Below the pieces are notes generated by a model. The model was not told where the DNA came from. It did not search any database and saw only the letters and a program-made list of their open reading frames with translations. DNA of 64,000 nt from DASSUW01 sp963830725. GTDB taxonomy: Bacteria; Actinomycetota; Thermoleophilia; Solirubrobacterales; Solirubrobacteraceae. Location: the NCBI GenBank assembly GCA_963830725.1, contig CAWHNO010000007.1:74362-138361 (forward strand). Reading direction: 5' to 3'. Numbering within the stretch: the first letter of the stretch is position 1; every line of letters starts with the position of its first letter. The translations under genes and the position numbers were made by a program. Of the stretch, positions 40,526 to 49,917 are shown piece after piece.

Positions 40526-41186
40526 GCTTCTCCGCCGAGCTGCGCGAGGCCGCCGCGCCGGTCTGGGAGGCGCAGCTCGACCATCCGTTCGTGCGCGGGA
40601 TCGGCGACGGATCGCTGCCCGAGGAGCGGTTCCGCTTCTACATCCGCCAGGACTACCTGTTCCTGATCGACTACGGGCGGCTGCTCTCGCTCGCCGCCGC
40701 GCGCGCCCCGCGGCTGGAGTGGATGCGCCGCTTCGCCTCGCTCGCCCAGTCCGTGCTCGAGACCGAGATGGACCTGCACCGCCAGTTCGCCGCCCGCTGG
40801 GGCGTCACCGCCGAGCAGCTCGAGACCGAGCGCACGGCGCCGGCGACCGACGCCTACTGCGACTTCCTGCTGCGCACGGCCTCGCTCGGCGACTTCGCCG
40901 AGCTCGTCGCGGCGCTGCTGCCGTGCATGTGGAGCTACTCCGAGATCGGCACGCCACCTGGCCGCCGCCGGCGCTGCCCGAGCACGCCGGCTACGCCGAG
41001 TGGATCGAGATGTACGCGAGCGACGAGTTCGGCGAGCTCGCCGCGTGGTGCCGCGAGCTGACCGACGCGGCGGCGGCCGACGTCGCCGGGCCGGGCCGGC
41101 GGCGGATGCACGCGGCCTTCCGCGCCTCCAGCGAGCACGAGCTGGCGTTCTGGGAGAGCGCCTGGCGCGGCGGCGGTGTCGCATAG
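40522..41186 (+). CDS. tenA: TenA/PqqC-family protein (aminopyrimidine aminohydrolase-like)
   Basis: About 220 residues of the all-helical heme-oxygenase-like fold. LDHPFVRGIGDGSLPEERFRF and YIRQDYLFLIDYGRLLSLAAA are strongly characteristic of TenA, which salvages thiamin pyrimidines; the catalytic Cys is in LLPCMWSYSEIG and a late acidic motif in HELAFWESAW. A break near 40960 separates SEIG from HLAAA and HAGYAEWIEMYAS. GTG start overlapping the ferritin stop (GTGA), an unexpected pairing without an obvious biochemical reason. No other thiamin genes or TPP riboswitch are near. Confidence 0.88.
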
Positions 41187-41209
41187 GTTGATGACCGGCG
41201 TCGTGGACG

Positions 41210-41618
41210 CTATCTGTCCCGATGAGTGATGACTGCGATGTGCGGGCGGCGATCGGCGAGCGGCGCACGGCGAGACGTAGGTCGGTTGTGAGCAGGGGCT
41301 GCGCCGTCGCCTCGGCGAGCGCGACGAAAACGCCGTCGTCGATGGTGAGGGTTCTCGCGGAGGTGCCAGGCGCGCACGAGCAGCGGCTCGACCCAGTCTC
41401 CTGTACGCCGAGGTCAGAAAGTCGGCAAGCGCGGCCTCTGCGCGGCGGCGGTCGAGCGCACCGTCGCTGACTTTCGCGCGCAAAACGCGACCGACTTCGA
41501 CCCACAGCAGGCCCGGCGCGAGCAAGCCCGGCTCACCGTCAAGCAGCATGCCGCGCAGCACGCGCCCCGGCCCGGTGTCGAGGACGACATCAAGGCACGC
41601 GGAGCTGTCGAGGACCAT
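41210..41618 (-). CDS. vapC: VapC-like PIN-domain toxin
   Basis: About 135 residues of the PIN endonuclease fold. The acidic metal-binding residues are present: Asp in MVLDSSACLDVVL, Glu in WVEVGRVLRAKV, Asp in LTIDDGVFVALAEAT and Asp in LLTTDLRLA. The protein would cut RNA as a toxin. Breaks occur near 41408 and about 41260; the last frame ends AHIAVITHRDR. Its ATG shares a base with the stop of the antitoxin gene (TGATG), the usual translational coupling in vapBC modules. Whether the breaks silence the toxin in the cell is uncertain. Confidence 0.85.
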
Positions 41619-41848
41619 CAAGCGCGGTCGCGCATGCGGCGAACCGTGTCGGCCAGCGGCTCGCTCAGGCGCGGGCGACCACGACTCTCGATGCGCTCGA
41701 ACAGCTCGCGGCGCGACGGGCGAGCCGCCATCCGGTCAAGTTCCTCGCGAACGAGGTCCGACAGCGAACGCCCCTCGCGCGCCGCGCGCGCCTTCAAGGC
41801 TCGGTGGGTCTCGTTGCTGAGGTTGCGAACTTGAAGATTTTGGCTCAT
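41618..41848 (-). CDS. vapB: VapB/FitA-like ribbon-helix-helix antitoxin
   Basis: A 76-residue antitoxin. The N-terminus is the DNA-binding ribbon-helix-helix (NLQVRNLSNETHRALKARAA, GRSLSDLVREELDRM) and the C-terminus a toxin-binding segment (SRRELFERIESRGRPRLSEP). The start is taken as the ATG at 41848 because the perfect inverted repeat at 41845-41880 surrounds it and a -10 hexamer, TATGGT, precedes it by nine bases; an in-frame ATG farther upstream at 41878 is possible. It should repress its own promoter together with VapC. Confidence 0.88.
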   Translation of the reverse strand: MSQNLQVRNLSNETHRALKARAAREGRSLSDLVREELDRMAARPSRRELFERIESRGRPRLSEPLADTVRRMRDRA

Positions 41849-41880
41849 GCACGACGCACCATAGCATGCGTCGTGCATGA
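41845..41880. promoter_or_regulatory. vapBC operator: perfect 14-bp inverted repeat over the start codon
   Basis: TCATGCACGACGCA (41845-41858) and TGCGTCGTGCATGA (41867-41880) are exact reverse complements separated by eight bases. The left arm includes the vapB start codon and the spacer includes most of the -10 (TATGGT on the minus strand), so a VapB dimer here would block transcription and initiation together. Confidence 0.75.
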
Positions 41881-41917
41881 ACGGGCCTTGACTCAGCACA
41901 CCGCGTTAGGGCTGTGG

Positions 41918-42675
41918 CTAGGGCAGGGGTACTTCGGCGCCGTCCTCGGGGACGGTGACCCGCTCGGTCAGCTCCTCCTCGTGCAGCCGCTGGTGGAGGT
42001 CGGCGCGCGTCTGCGGGCAGTGGTTGATCGCCTCGAGGTGGACCGCTACCACGCGCGCGTCCGGCGCGTGACGGGCGACCGCCACGACGTCGTCGGCCGT
42101 CATCACGATCGGATCGCCCTCGAGGAAGCGCGCGCCGCCGGCGTTGACGACCACGACGTCGGGTGGTGGCCGTCGATCGCGTCGGCCACCTCGTCGCACC
42201 AGATCGTGTCGCCGGCGACGTAGAGCACCGGCTCGCCGGGCGCCTCGAGCACGAAGCCGGACACCGGCGCCATCTGCGCGCCGATCTCGCCCGTGCCGTG
42301 TCGGCCGGCGGTGCGGGCGATCCGCACGTCGTCCCAGTCGAGCGCGTCGGCGACCGGCCGGACGTCCTCGAAGCCGTGCCCGCGCAGCGTCTCGACGTCC
42401 TCGGGCTGGCAGAACACCGGCAGGTCCTTCGGCAGCAGGCCGATCGCGGTCGCGTCGAGGTGGTCGCGGTGCAGGTGCGTGACGAGCGCGGCGTCGAGCC
42501 CCTTGACGACGACCTCGGCCGGCTCGGGCAGCTCGACCAGCGGATTGCGGACCGGGTTCGCGGTGTCCTCCACCGGCGGGCGGGCGCCCGCCGGGTCGAG
42601 CATCGGGTCGACGAGCAGGCAGCGCCCCGCGGCCTTCACGTGCAGCGTCGCGTTGCGGATCAGACGCAGGCGCAT
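41918..42675 (-). CDS. Metallo-beta-lactamase-fold hydrolase (UlaG-like)
   Basis: About 250 residues of the MBL fold. The zinc-binding HxHxDH motif is THLHRDHLD; other family parts are MRLRLIRNATLHVKAAGRCL (typical UlaG-like N-terminus), LLVDPMLDP, PVLYVAGDTIWC with the metal Asp, and AVHLEAINHC with a terminal His. A break near 42163 separates GHHP from DVVVVNAGGA. Members of this group hydrolyse lactones or phosphodiesters; the substrate is not predictable. It is divergent from a methyltransferase gene with only 26 bases between, where the two -10 hexamers share bases. Confidence 0.85.
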
Positions 42676-42684
42676 CCCGCCTGA

Positions 42685-42694
42685 AGCGTACCCT
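42685..42694. promoter_or_regulatory. Back-to-back -10 hexamers sharing a TA step
   Basis: Minus strand TACGCT (42685-42690) for the MBL gene and plus strand TACCCT (42689-42694) for the methyltransferase share the bases 42689-42690; starts lie nine and seven bases away. Confidence 0.5.
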
Positions 42695-42701
42695 CGGGCC
42701 G

Positions 42702-43307
42702 GTGCGCGGCCACTACGAGGACTTCTGGGCCGACGCACCCGCGGATCCCGAGCCGTGGGCGTGGGAGCGCCGGCGCGCGCTGCTGCTCGGCGAGGCCCGG
42801 CCGGGCGAGCGCGTGCTCGATCTCGGCTGCGGCGCGGGGCGGTTCGTCGCGGCGCTGCGCGACGCGGGCGCGGAGCCGGTCGGCGTCGAGCTCGCGGAGG
42901 CGGCGCTCGAGCGCGCGCGGGTCAACGCTCCCGGCGCGGACCTGCGTCGGCTGGCCGACGACGGGTCGCTGCCGCTCGAGCACGCGAGCGTCGATCTCGT
43001 CTGGTGCTCGGAGGTGCTCGAGCACGTGGCCGACACGGCGCACCTGCTGCTCGAGGTCCGTCGCGTGCTGCGGCCCGGCGGGCGGCTGCTGGCGACCGTG
43101 CCGTTCCACGGCCGGGTGAAGGCGGCGCTGATCTCGCTCGGGCGCTTCGAGGCGCACTTCGACCCGCTCGGCCAGCACCTGCGCTTCTACACGCGCGGCT
43201 CGCTGACGGGCACGCTCGAGCACGCGGGGTTCGACGACGTGCGCGTCAGCGCGTGGGGCCCGCCGCTCCTGCGGACCGGGCTCACGGCGCGGGCGGCGCG
43301 CCGGTAG
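42702..43307 (+). CDS. Class I SAM-dependent methyltransferase
   Basis: A 201-residue methyltransferase with the Methyltransf_11 layout: motif I RVLDLGCGAGRFVAAL, acidic loop PVGVELAEAALE, motif II LVWCSEVLEHVAD, and LRPGGRLLATVPF. The C-terminal part has GQHLRFYTRGSLTGTLEHAGF. It is intact and begins with GTG at 42702. Its 3' end overlaps the convergent O-antigen-ligase-like gene by 26 bases. Its place beside glycan genes fits sugar or lipid methylation, but the acceptor is unknown. Confidence 0.88.
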   Translation: MRGHYEDFWADAPADPEPWAWERRRALLLGEARPGERVLDLGCGAGRFVAALRDAGAEPVGVELAEAALERARVNAPGADLRRLADDGSLPLEHASVDLVWCSEVLEHVADTAHLLLEVRRVLRPGGRLLATVPFHGRVKAALISLGRFEAHFDPLGQHLRFYTRGSLTGTLEHAGFDDVRVSAWGPPLLRTGLTARAARR

Positions 43308-45408
43308 CGGCGGCGCGGCTGGCCTCGACCACGTCCGACGTCGAGGTCGGGGACTGCGGATCGAGGTAGTAGGCGGCCTGGAAGGCGTCCAGCGCGCCCT
43401 TGGGGTCGTTGAGCGTCGACAGGCGCAGGCGGCCGAGCCGGCGCCACGTCTCGGCGTTGGCGGGCTGGAGCTCGACCGCCCGCTCGAGCGTCGCCTCGGC
43501 CTCCTGGGTCCGCCCGCGCGCCTCCTCGATCGCGGCCAGCTCGAACAGCGGATCGACCGAGAGCGGGTTGCGCTCCGTCGCGATGCGCGCGATCTCGGCC
43601 GCCGCCTCCGGCTGGCCAAGGTCGAGCCGCTCGAACGCGGCGTCGCCGGCGTGCACGGCTCGCACCGGCTGGTACGCCGTCCACGATGCCGCCAGGGCGA
43701 TGGCGATCACGGTCAGCACGGCGAGCGCGCGCAGCGGCGGCACGCGCCGGCCGAGCCGCGCGAGCCGGCTGGCGTGCGGCCACGGCGAGCGCCTCGGGCC
43801 GGGCGCGCCGTCGGGGTGCTCGAGCCGGGCCCGCAGCGGCCCGCGCCCGACGACCCAGCCGGCGCACAGGGCGGCGACGCCGGCGTTGGCGGGGACGAAC
43901 CACGTCCAGTCGACCAGCGAGTGGACCGCGAACACCAGCACGACGACGACCAGCGTGAGCATCCCGATCCGCTCGGCGTCGTACGGCAGGCCGCGGTCGC
44001 CCGGCCACACGCCGGTCGCGCGCGCCGCGGCCAGCAGCCACGCCCCCGCGGCCAGCAGCGACACGATCAGCCCCACCCAGCCGAGGTCGGCGAGCGTCTG
44101 GACCACGTAGCCGTGCGCGTGGCGGACCGTCAGCGCGTCGGTGCGGAAGCGGGTGCGCACGGTCGCGTACGCGCCCGCGCCGGAGCCGAGCCACTTCTCG
44201 GTGGCGTGGATGTCGAGCGCCTCGCGCCAGTAGCGCGCGCGCACCGACGAGGTCGCGGTCAGGCGGTCCGGCGTGTTGGCCGGCGTCTTCGCGTTGGGGT
44301 CGGTGAGCTGGGTCCACGCCTTCGAGACCTGGCCGGAGACCCCGCCCTCGGCGGTGGCGAGCGCGATCAGGCCGATCACGGGGATCAGCGCGAGCACGGC
44401 GAGCGCGCCGCGGCCGGCCAGGCGCCGCTGGCGCGCGGTCGGCGGGCGCTCGGCGGCGGCGAAGTGGACGGCGAGCCCGGCGACCAGCAGCACGGACGCC
44501 ATCAGCAGCAGCAGCGCGCCGAACTCGTGTCCGGCGTCGACGCGCGCGGCGATCGGCGCGCGGTCGGTGGTCAGCCCGTCCTGCGAGAACGCCCACGCGA
44601 TCACCGGGCCGGCGACGAGGACGCTCGCGGCCAGGGCGACCAGCGCCCGCAGCCGCAGCGGCACGAGCAGGAACCACGCGCCGACGCCGAGCACGAGCGC
44701 GACCAGCGCCCCGCGCGAGTACGCCAGCATCAGGCACACCAGCAGCAGGCCGATCGCCGGCCACGCCAGCGCGTTGACCGCGGCGTGGCCGGAGCGGCGG
44801 GCGGCGAGCCACAGCATCGGCGGCACGCCGAGCGCCGCCATCAGCCCGACCGAGTTCCAGTAGGCGAACGGCTCGCGCAGCCGCGCGTAGGTCTCCTCTC
44901 CCGCGAGCGCCGCGGGGAACACCTTGGTCAGCAGCGCCCACGCGCACACGAGCAGGCAGCCGAGGCCGACGCCGACCAGCACCGCCGGCCAGCGCTGCGG
45001 AGCCAGCCGCACGAACGCGATGCCGGCCGCGAACAGCGCGAGGTAGGCGAACGTGCGGTCCGCCTCGATCCAGGAGTCCCCGGGGGCGAGAGACCACAAC
45101 ACGGAGAGTGCCGTCAGGCCGGCGAGCGCCGCGAAGGCGAGCAGCGGCCCGCCGCCGTAGAGCGGCGCCTCCTTGGTCCACGGCCGCTGGATCAGCGCCG
45201 CCACCACGAGCGCCGCGCTGCCGAGGATGAGCGCGATCAGGACGTTGGTCGTGCGCTCGAGCCGCAGGCCGCCGGCGGCGGCGAACGAGACAGCGGCGAT
45301 CGCGGCCGCGATGCCGGCGGCCACCATCCCGTTGCCCGCGATCTGCGGGAGCGGGATCGTGACCGTGCGCCGCTGCGGGCGGCTAACCGGATCGACCAGG
45401 GAGGACAC
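43282..45408 (-). CDS. O-antigen ligase/polymerase-like membrane protein with TPR tail
   Basis: A 708-residue protein with 12 or more membrane helices and a soluble C-terminus. The Wzy_C/WaaL-type signature is the periplasmic region with RARYWREALDIHATEKWLGSG followed by VRHAHGYVVQTLADLGWVG, the block common to O-antigen ligases and polymerases. Helices include GAALVVAALI-like ILGSAALVVAALIQ and FAYLALFAAGIAFV. The tail (~600-690) carries tetratricopeptide repeats (AEATLERAVELQPANAETWRR). It probably polymerises or ligates the polysaccharide made by this locus. Intact; its start overlaps the small exported-protein gene by 26 bases. Confidence 0.9.
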   Translation of the reverse strand: MSSLVDPVSRPQRRTVTIPLPQIAGNGMVAAGIAAAIAAVSFAAAGGLRLERTTNVLIALILGSAALVVAALIQRPWTKEAPLYGGGPLLAFAALAGLTALSVLWSLAPGDSWIEADRTFAYLALFAAGIAFVRLAPQRWPAVLVGVGLGCLLVCAWALLTKVFPAALAGEETYARLREPFAYWNSVGLMAALGVPPMLWLAARRSGHAAVNALAWPAIGLLLVCLMLAYSRGALVALVLGVGAWFLLVPLRLRALVALAASVLVAGPVIAWAFSQDGLTTDRAPIAARVDAGHEFGALLLLMASVLLVAGLAVHFAAAERPPTARQRRLAGRGALAVLALIPVIGLIALATAEGGVSGQVSKAWTQLTDPNAKTPANTPDRLTATSSVRARYWREALDIHATEKWLGSGAGAYATVRTRFRTDALTVRHAHGYVVQTLADLGWVGLIVSLLAAGAWLLAAARATGVWPGDRGLPYDAERIGMLTLVVVVLVFAVHSLVDWTWFVPANAGVAALCAGWVVGRGPLRARLEHPDGAPGPRRSPWPHASRLARLGRRVPPLRALAVLTVIAIALAASWTAYQPVRAVHAGDAAFERLDLGQPEAAAEIARIATERNPLSVDPLFELAAIEEARGRTQEAEATLERAVELQPANAETWRRLGRLRLSTLNDPKGALDAFQAAYYLDPQSPTSTSDVVEASRAAATGAPPAP

Positions 45409-45946
45409 GTCGGGTGATCGCGGCGAGCTCGGGCGCGCGCCGGCGGATCATCGGCACGAGACCGGCGACCGCCGCTGCGGCGAGCAGCGCCAGCATCACG
45501 AGCAGCGTGGGCGGCAGGTCGTTGCGCAGCGTCGACTCGCCGGGCGTGACCGGGCGGCCCGCGATCTCGAGCGGCACCTCGCCGGCCTGCGCCGCCTCCT
45601 CGATGGCCTGCTTGTCGGCCTCGGTCGAGGGGGTCAGCGGCGCACCGCCCTCGCCGCCGCCGGTGCCGCCGATGCCGCCGTGCGTGCCGGCGGTGCCGCC
45701 GCCCGATCCCGAGTCTCCGCCGGCGCGGCTCAGCAGCGCACGCGTCAGGACGTCACGGCAGTCGGTGTACTGGTCGAGATCGTCCGGGATGTTGTTGCGC
45801 GCATCACGGATCTCGCGCGCCGTGTAGTCGCCGGTGAGCTGCCCCGACTGGCACTCGCGCAGGATCTTGTTGCGGGTCGCGTCGGCGTACGCGGTCGGCG
45901 CAGCCAGCAGGAGCGCCAGCAGGGCGATGAGAGCCGGGCGCAGCAT
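45383..45946 (-). CDS. Exported membrane-anchored protein linked to the ligase-like gene
   Basis: A 187-residue protein with a signal peptide (LRPALIALLALLLAAPTAYA), an N-terminal domain with two Cys (ILRECQSGQLTG; YTDCRDVLTRALL) that may form a disulphide, a glycine-rich linker (GGDSGSGGGTAGTHGG) and a C-terminal helix (PPTLLVMLALLAAAAVAGL) with a basic tail. It is overlapped by the ligase-like gene and probably made with it, so it may be an accessory part of glycan export or polymerisation. No named family recognised. Intact. Confidence 0.75.
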   Translation of the reverse strand: MLRPALIALLALLLAAPTAYADATRNKILRECQSGQLTGDYTAREIRDARNNIPDDLDQYTDCRDVLTRALLSRAGGDSGSGGGTAGTHGGIGGTGGGEGGAPLTPSTEADKQAIEEAAQAGEVPLEIAGRPVTPGESTLRNDLPPTLLVMLALLAAAAVAGLVPMIRRRAPELAAITRRVLPGRSG

Positions 45947-45959
45947 GAAGCGGAGCACG

Positions 45960-47036
45960 CTAGCAGCCACTTTCCGAGCGTCCGGCGCCTGCCGCGGCGA
46001 GCGCGCGCGCCATTCCCGCGGCCCACGCGTCATGCGTGTAGGAGGCCACGGCGGCGCGCCCCGCGGCGCCCGAGGCGCTCGCGCAGCGCGCCGTCGTCGT
46101 GCAGGCGCCGGAGGGCGCGCGCGAGCGCGTCGTCGTCGCCCGCGGGGACGATCAGGCCGGTGCGTTCGTGCTCGATCAGGCCGCCGGCGGCGGCGCCGAC
46201 GGCGTCGGTGGCGATCACGGGGACTCCCTGGTTGAAGGCCTCGTTGGCGACCAGCCCCCACGGCTCGCGGAAGTCGCGCGTGGGGATGGACGGTAGGACC
46301 ACAACATCGGAGCCGGCGTAGAAGTTGCGCAGCTTCTCCGGGCCGACCGCGTCCTCGAGCACGGCCGCGCCGGTGGCGGCGGCCCGGGCTCGGATCGGGC
46401 CGCCGCCGACCAGAACCAGCGCGGCTGATGGTGCTGACAAGCCTGAGGAACGCCAGGCCCGAAGGAGCACCGCGACCCCCTTTTCCCGCGCCAGACGCCC
46501 GGCAAACATCGCCTGGAAGGGAGCACGCCGCTCTGGGCGCGCGGGCGCTGACCAGAACGCGTTGTCGACGCTCTGGGGCGCTTCCACCACCGGGCCCCGC
46601 GCGCCCTTGGCTCGCGCACGTAGGCGCTCACATGCGGCCCGTAGGTGGCGATCGCGTCGGCGTGGCGATAGAGGTGTCTCGTCGGAAGGTAGGAGAGCGC
46701 GTGCGCGGGGGTGCGGGGATGCGCCCAGATCGTCGCCCACAGCACGAACGGGACACCGGCGCGGCGCGCGCCCGCATAGGCGGCCGGCAGTGCGACGCGG
46801 CCCGACAGTCCGGCGACGACGGCGCGGAAGCGGCCCGAGGCCGCGAGCCGCAGCACGCCGCGCTCGGGCGGCCGCACGACGGGGAACGGCAGCTCGCCGT
46901 CGCCCGCTCCGCCGCCGTGGCGCACGCCGCCGCCGATCAGCGCGAACACCACGTCCTCGCGCTCGTGCAGCGCCGCGAACGCGCCGACGCGGAACGGCGG
47001 CGCGTGGTTGGTCACGAACAGGACCGGCCGGCTCAT
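45960..47036 (-). CDS. Glycosyltransferase family 4 (GT-B)
   Basis: About 355 residues of a GT-B glycosyltransferase. The N-domain has LFVTNHAPPFRVGAFAAL and YLPTRHLYRHADAIATYG; the C-domain has FAGRLAREKGVAVLLRA, the donor-binding VGPEKLRNFYAGSDVVVLPS and EPWGLVANEAFNQGVPVIAT. The last is the Glu-x7-Glu retaining-enzyme region. Breaks near 46610 and 46055 precede the final AAVASYTHDAWAAGMARAL. The ATG overlaps the stop of the upstream glycosyltransferase (ATGA). It adds one sugar to the repeat unit; donor and acceptor unknown. Confidence 0.9.
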
Positions 47037-47959
47037 CGCGGCTCGAAGCTCTCGCGTCCGTCGAGCGAGATCGAGCGCCGCAGCCAGGCCGGCAGGCGGT
47101 CGGCGTTGCTGCCCAGGCTGCGTCCCAGCGCGCGCGCCGTGTGATGCATCAGCGAGCGCAGCGTCTGCTCCTCGTCGCCTTCCCGGCGCATGAACGCGCG
47201 ATCGGCCGCCACGTCGTTGCGCACGCGCGCCGCGATGTAGCGCGGCGTCAGCGGCTCCCGGTGCCCGTACACCTCGGCGAGCGCGCGGAAGTCGTCGAAG
47301 TACCGGCCCAGCGCCTGCCGCGGCGGGTAGTCGTGCGAGTGCACGACCGCCGCCTCCGCCAGGTAGGCCTTGGCCAGGCCGCCGGCGAGCATGTCGCGCG
47401 CGAGCTGCTGATCCTCGGCGTACGGCACCGGGCGGAAGGGAAAGCGCTCCCACGCCCAGCGCGCGACGGCGCCGTTCGCGCTGCTGAAGAACGCCGCCGG
47501 CCCGGGGCCGGCCACGCCGCGGTCGACCCGCTCGGAGCCGAAGCCGTCGAAGTACTCCCGCAGCTCGCGCCGGACCATCGGGCTGGCGTCCGGCCGCGGG
47601 AGGTAGGGGCCGGTGACCAGCGCGACGTCGTCGGCCAGCGTGAAGCCGCGCAGCAGCGCCGCCAGCCAGCCCGCGTGGGCCGGGCGCGAGTCCTGGGTGA
47701 GGAACGCGACATGGTCGCCGGCGGCCAGCTCCATCAGCCGGTTGCGGGTGCCGCCGTGCGAGAACTCGGCCCGCGAGATCTCCACGACGCGCGCGCCATG
47801 GCGGCGGGCGAGCTCGCGCGACCCGTCGGTCGAGCCGGAGTCGATCACGAGCAGCTCGACCTCGCGGTCGATCTCCTGCTCGCCGACCGCGGAGAGCACC
47901 TCGCCGAGCAGCGGGCCGCCGTCGAGCACGGGCAGCGCGACGGTCACGATGGGCGCCAT
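47033..47959 (-). CDS. Glycosyltransferase family 2 (rhamnosyltransferase-like)
   Basis: A 308-residue intact GT-A enzyme. IVTVALPVLDGGPLLGEVL starts the nucleotide-binding domain; ELLVIDSGSTDGSRELA and FLTQDSRPAHAGWLAALL carry the metal-binding acidic residues; FPFRPVPYAEDQQLARDML contains the ED catalytic-base motif. The VALPVLDGG start and EFSHGGTRNRL motif resemble dTDP-rhamnosyl transferases. It overlaps the next gene (45960-47036) by four bases, so the two act in sequence on one glycan. Confidence 0.9.
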   Translation of the reverse strand: MAPIVTVALPVLDGGPLLGEVLSAVGEQEIDREVELLVIDSGSTDGSRELARRHGARVVEISRAEFSHGGTRNRLMELAAGDHVAFLTQDSRPAHAGWLAALLRGFTLADDVALVTGPYLPRPDASPMVRRELREYFDGFGSERVDRGVAGPGPAAFFSSANGAVARWAWERFPFRPVPYAEDQQLARDMLAGGLAKAYLAEAAVVHSHDYPPRQALGRYFDDFRALAEVYGHREPLTPRYIAARVRNDVAADRAFMRREGDEEQTLRSLMHHTARALGRSLGSNADRLPAWLRRSISLDGRESFEPR

Positions 47960-47963
47960 GGCG

Positions 47964-47973
47964 AACCTATGAT
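47964..47973. promoter_or_regulatory. Back-to-back -10 hexamers sharing a TA step (20-base divergent gap)
   Basis: Plus-strand TATGAT (47968-47973) ends six bases before the GTG at 47980. On the minus strand TAGGTT (47964-47969) ends four bases before the ATG at 47959. They share bases 47968-47969; the four-base gap is short and that start may be misassigned. Confidence 0.4.
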
Positions 47974-47979
47974 GGCGGC

Positions 47980-48772
47980 GTGGCGCTCGACGTCGCGATC
48001 CAGCTCGTCAACTACCGCACGCGCGAGCACCTCGAGGCGTGCCTGCCGACCGTGCTCGCCGACGCGCCGGAGGCGCGGGTCCTGGTGCTCGACAACGCGT
48101 CCGGCGACGACCTGTCCGAGCTCGCCGCGCGGCACCCGCAGGTCGAGTTCGTGGCCGGCGAGCGCAACCTCGGCTTCGGGGCCGGCCACAACCTGCTGGC
48201 GGCGCGCCACGACGCGCGGGCAGCTGCTGTTCCTCAACCCCGACACGCGGTTCATCGAGCCGCGCACGGTCGAGCGGCTGCTCGCCGCGCTGGACGGCGA
48301 CGTGCACGCCGTCGGGCCGCAGCTGGTCGGGGCGACCGGCGAGTGGGACCCGCGCGACCACGGCGAGCTGCGCGGCTTCCGCGCGCGCGTCGCCCAGGCC
48401 GCGGGCACCAGCCACTACCGGCGGCGCGACGAGCCGGCCGACGCCGCCTGGGTGTCCGGCGCCGCGTGCCTGGTCGCGCGGCACGCGTTCGACGGCGTCG
48501 GCGGCTTCGACCCGGGCTTCTTCCTCTACAAGGAGGAGGAGGACCTGTTCCTGCGGATCCGGCATGCCGGCGGGCGCGTGCGCTACCTGCCGTCGGTGCG
48601 CGTGCGGCACGACGGCGCCGCCGTCGCCTCGCGCGAGGTCCACATGCCCGACTCGGCGGCGCGCTTCGCGGACAAGCACATCCGCTCGCGCGTCCAGCGG
48701 CGCGTGATGCCGCACGTGCATCACGCGGTGGCGGTCTGGGGCGGGCGGCTCGACCGCCTGTTGGGACACTGA
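47980..48772 (+). CDS. Glycosyltransferase family 2 (WbbL-type rhamnosyltransferase-like)
   Basis: About 263 residues of a GT-A enzyme. VAIQLVNYRTREHLEACLPTV, VLVLDNASGDDLSELAARHP and NLGFGAGHNLLAARHD are typical of WbbL-like transferases; after a break near 48220 follow LLFLNPDTRFIEP (DxD-like metal site) and the late motif FFLYKEEEDLFLRIRHAGGRV, with GGFDPGFF before it. GTG start with TATGAT six bases upstream; divergent from another family 2 gene 20 bases away. It probably adds a deoxysugar to the polysaccharide repeat. Confidence 0.88.
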
Positions 48773-48818
48773 CCGGCGGCCGCCTCAACCGTCCCTGCAC
48801 GCGCGGTAGGGGGCGCCG

Positions 48819-49917
48819 TTGATCCTCCTCGTGCACAACCGCTATCGCGCCCCCGGCGGGGAGGAGCGCGCGGTCGAGGACCTCGCGTGGCTGATCCGCA
48901 CCGAGCTCGGCGAGCCGGCCGCCGTCCTCGAGCGCGACTCGGAGGGGCTCGACCCCCTGCGGGCCGCGGCGGGCCTGCTCGGCGGCGGGCTGCGGCCGAC
49001 CGCCGTCGGCGACTACGTGCGGCGCAGCGGCGCCCGGGTCGTCCACGCCCACAACGTCTGGCCGTGGTTCGGCTGGCGCGCGCTGGCCGCCGCCCGCGAG
49101 GCCGGCGCCCGCGTCGTGCTGCACCTGCACAACTACCGGCTCGTGTGCGCGGTCGCCACCTGCTTCACGCGCGGCGAGGACTGCACGCGCTGCCAGGGGC
49201 GCAACACGCTGCCGGGCGTGCGGCTGAACTGCCGCGGCTCGCGCGCCGAGGCGGTCGTCTACGGGGCCTCGCTGTCGCTGTGGCAGCGGCGACTGGCCGA
49301 GTCCGTCGACGCCTTCGTGGTGCCCAGCGCCTTCGCTCTGCGGCGCCTGGAGGAGCTGCGCGCGCCGCTCGGCGGGCGCGCCCGGGTGATCCCGTCGGTC
49401 CAGCGCTCGTTCGCGTCGGCGTCGAGCGCCGCGGCCGGGCGCTTCGCGCTGGCCGCCGGGCGGCTGACGCCGGAGAAGGGCTTCGCCGACGCGGTCGCGG
49501 CGTGCCGTGCGGCCGGCGTGCCGCTGGTGGTGGCCGGCGCCGGACCGCAGCTCGAGGAGCTGCGCGCGAGCGCCCCGGACGTGCGCTTCACCGGCCGCGT
49601 CTCGCCGGCCGAGCTGGCGGCGCTGCGGCGCGAGGCCGCGCTCGCGATCGTCCCCTCGCGCTACGCCGAGATCCTGCCGCTGGCCGCGCTGGAGGCGATG
49701 GCCGCCGGGCTGCCGGTCGTCGCCGCGGACACCGGCGGGCTGGCCGAGACCGTGCCCGACGAGGGGCTGTACCCGCCGGGCGACGTGGGCGCGCTGACCG
49801 AGCGGGTGCGCGCGCTGTACGGCGATGCCGCCGCCGGCGAGCCGGGCGCTCGAGCGCGCCCGGGCGCGGTTCGCCCCCGCGGTCGTCGCGGCCCAGCTGC
49901 GCGAGCTGTACGGCTAG
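48819..49917 (+). CDS. Glycosyltransferase family 4 (GT-B)
   Basis: About 365 residues. The N-domain reads ILLVHNRYRAPGGEERAVEDL and VVHAHNVWPWFGWRALAAA, then a Cys cluster region CFTRGEDCTRCQGRN, seen in many family 4 enzymes of capsule loci. The C-domain has FALAAGRLTPEKGFADAVAA, VRFTGRVSPAELAALRREA, and VPSRYAEILPLAALEAMAAG, with the usual donor-site Glu residues. A break near 49848 precedes the last segment ARFAPAVVAAQLRELYG. TTG start at 48819. Its TAG overlaps the stop of the convergent dehydrogenase gene (CTAG). Confidence 0.9.
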
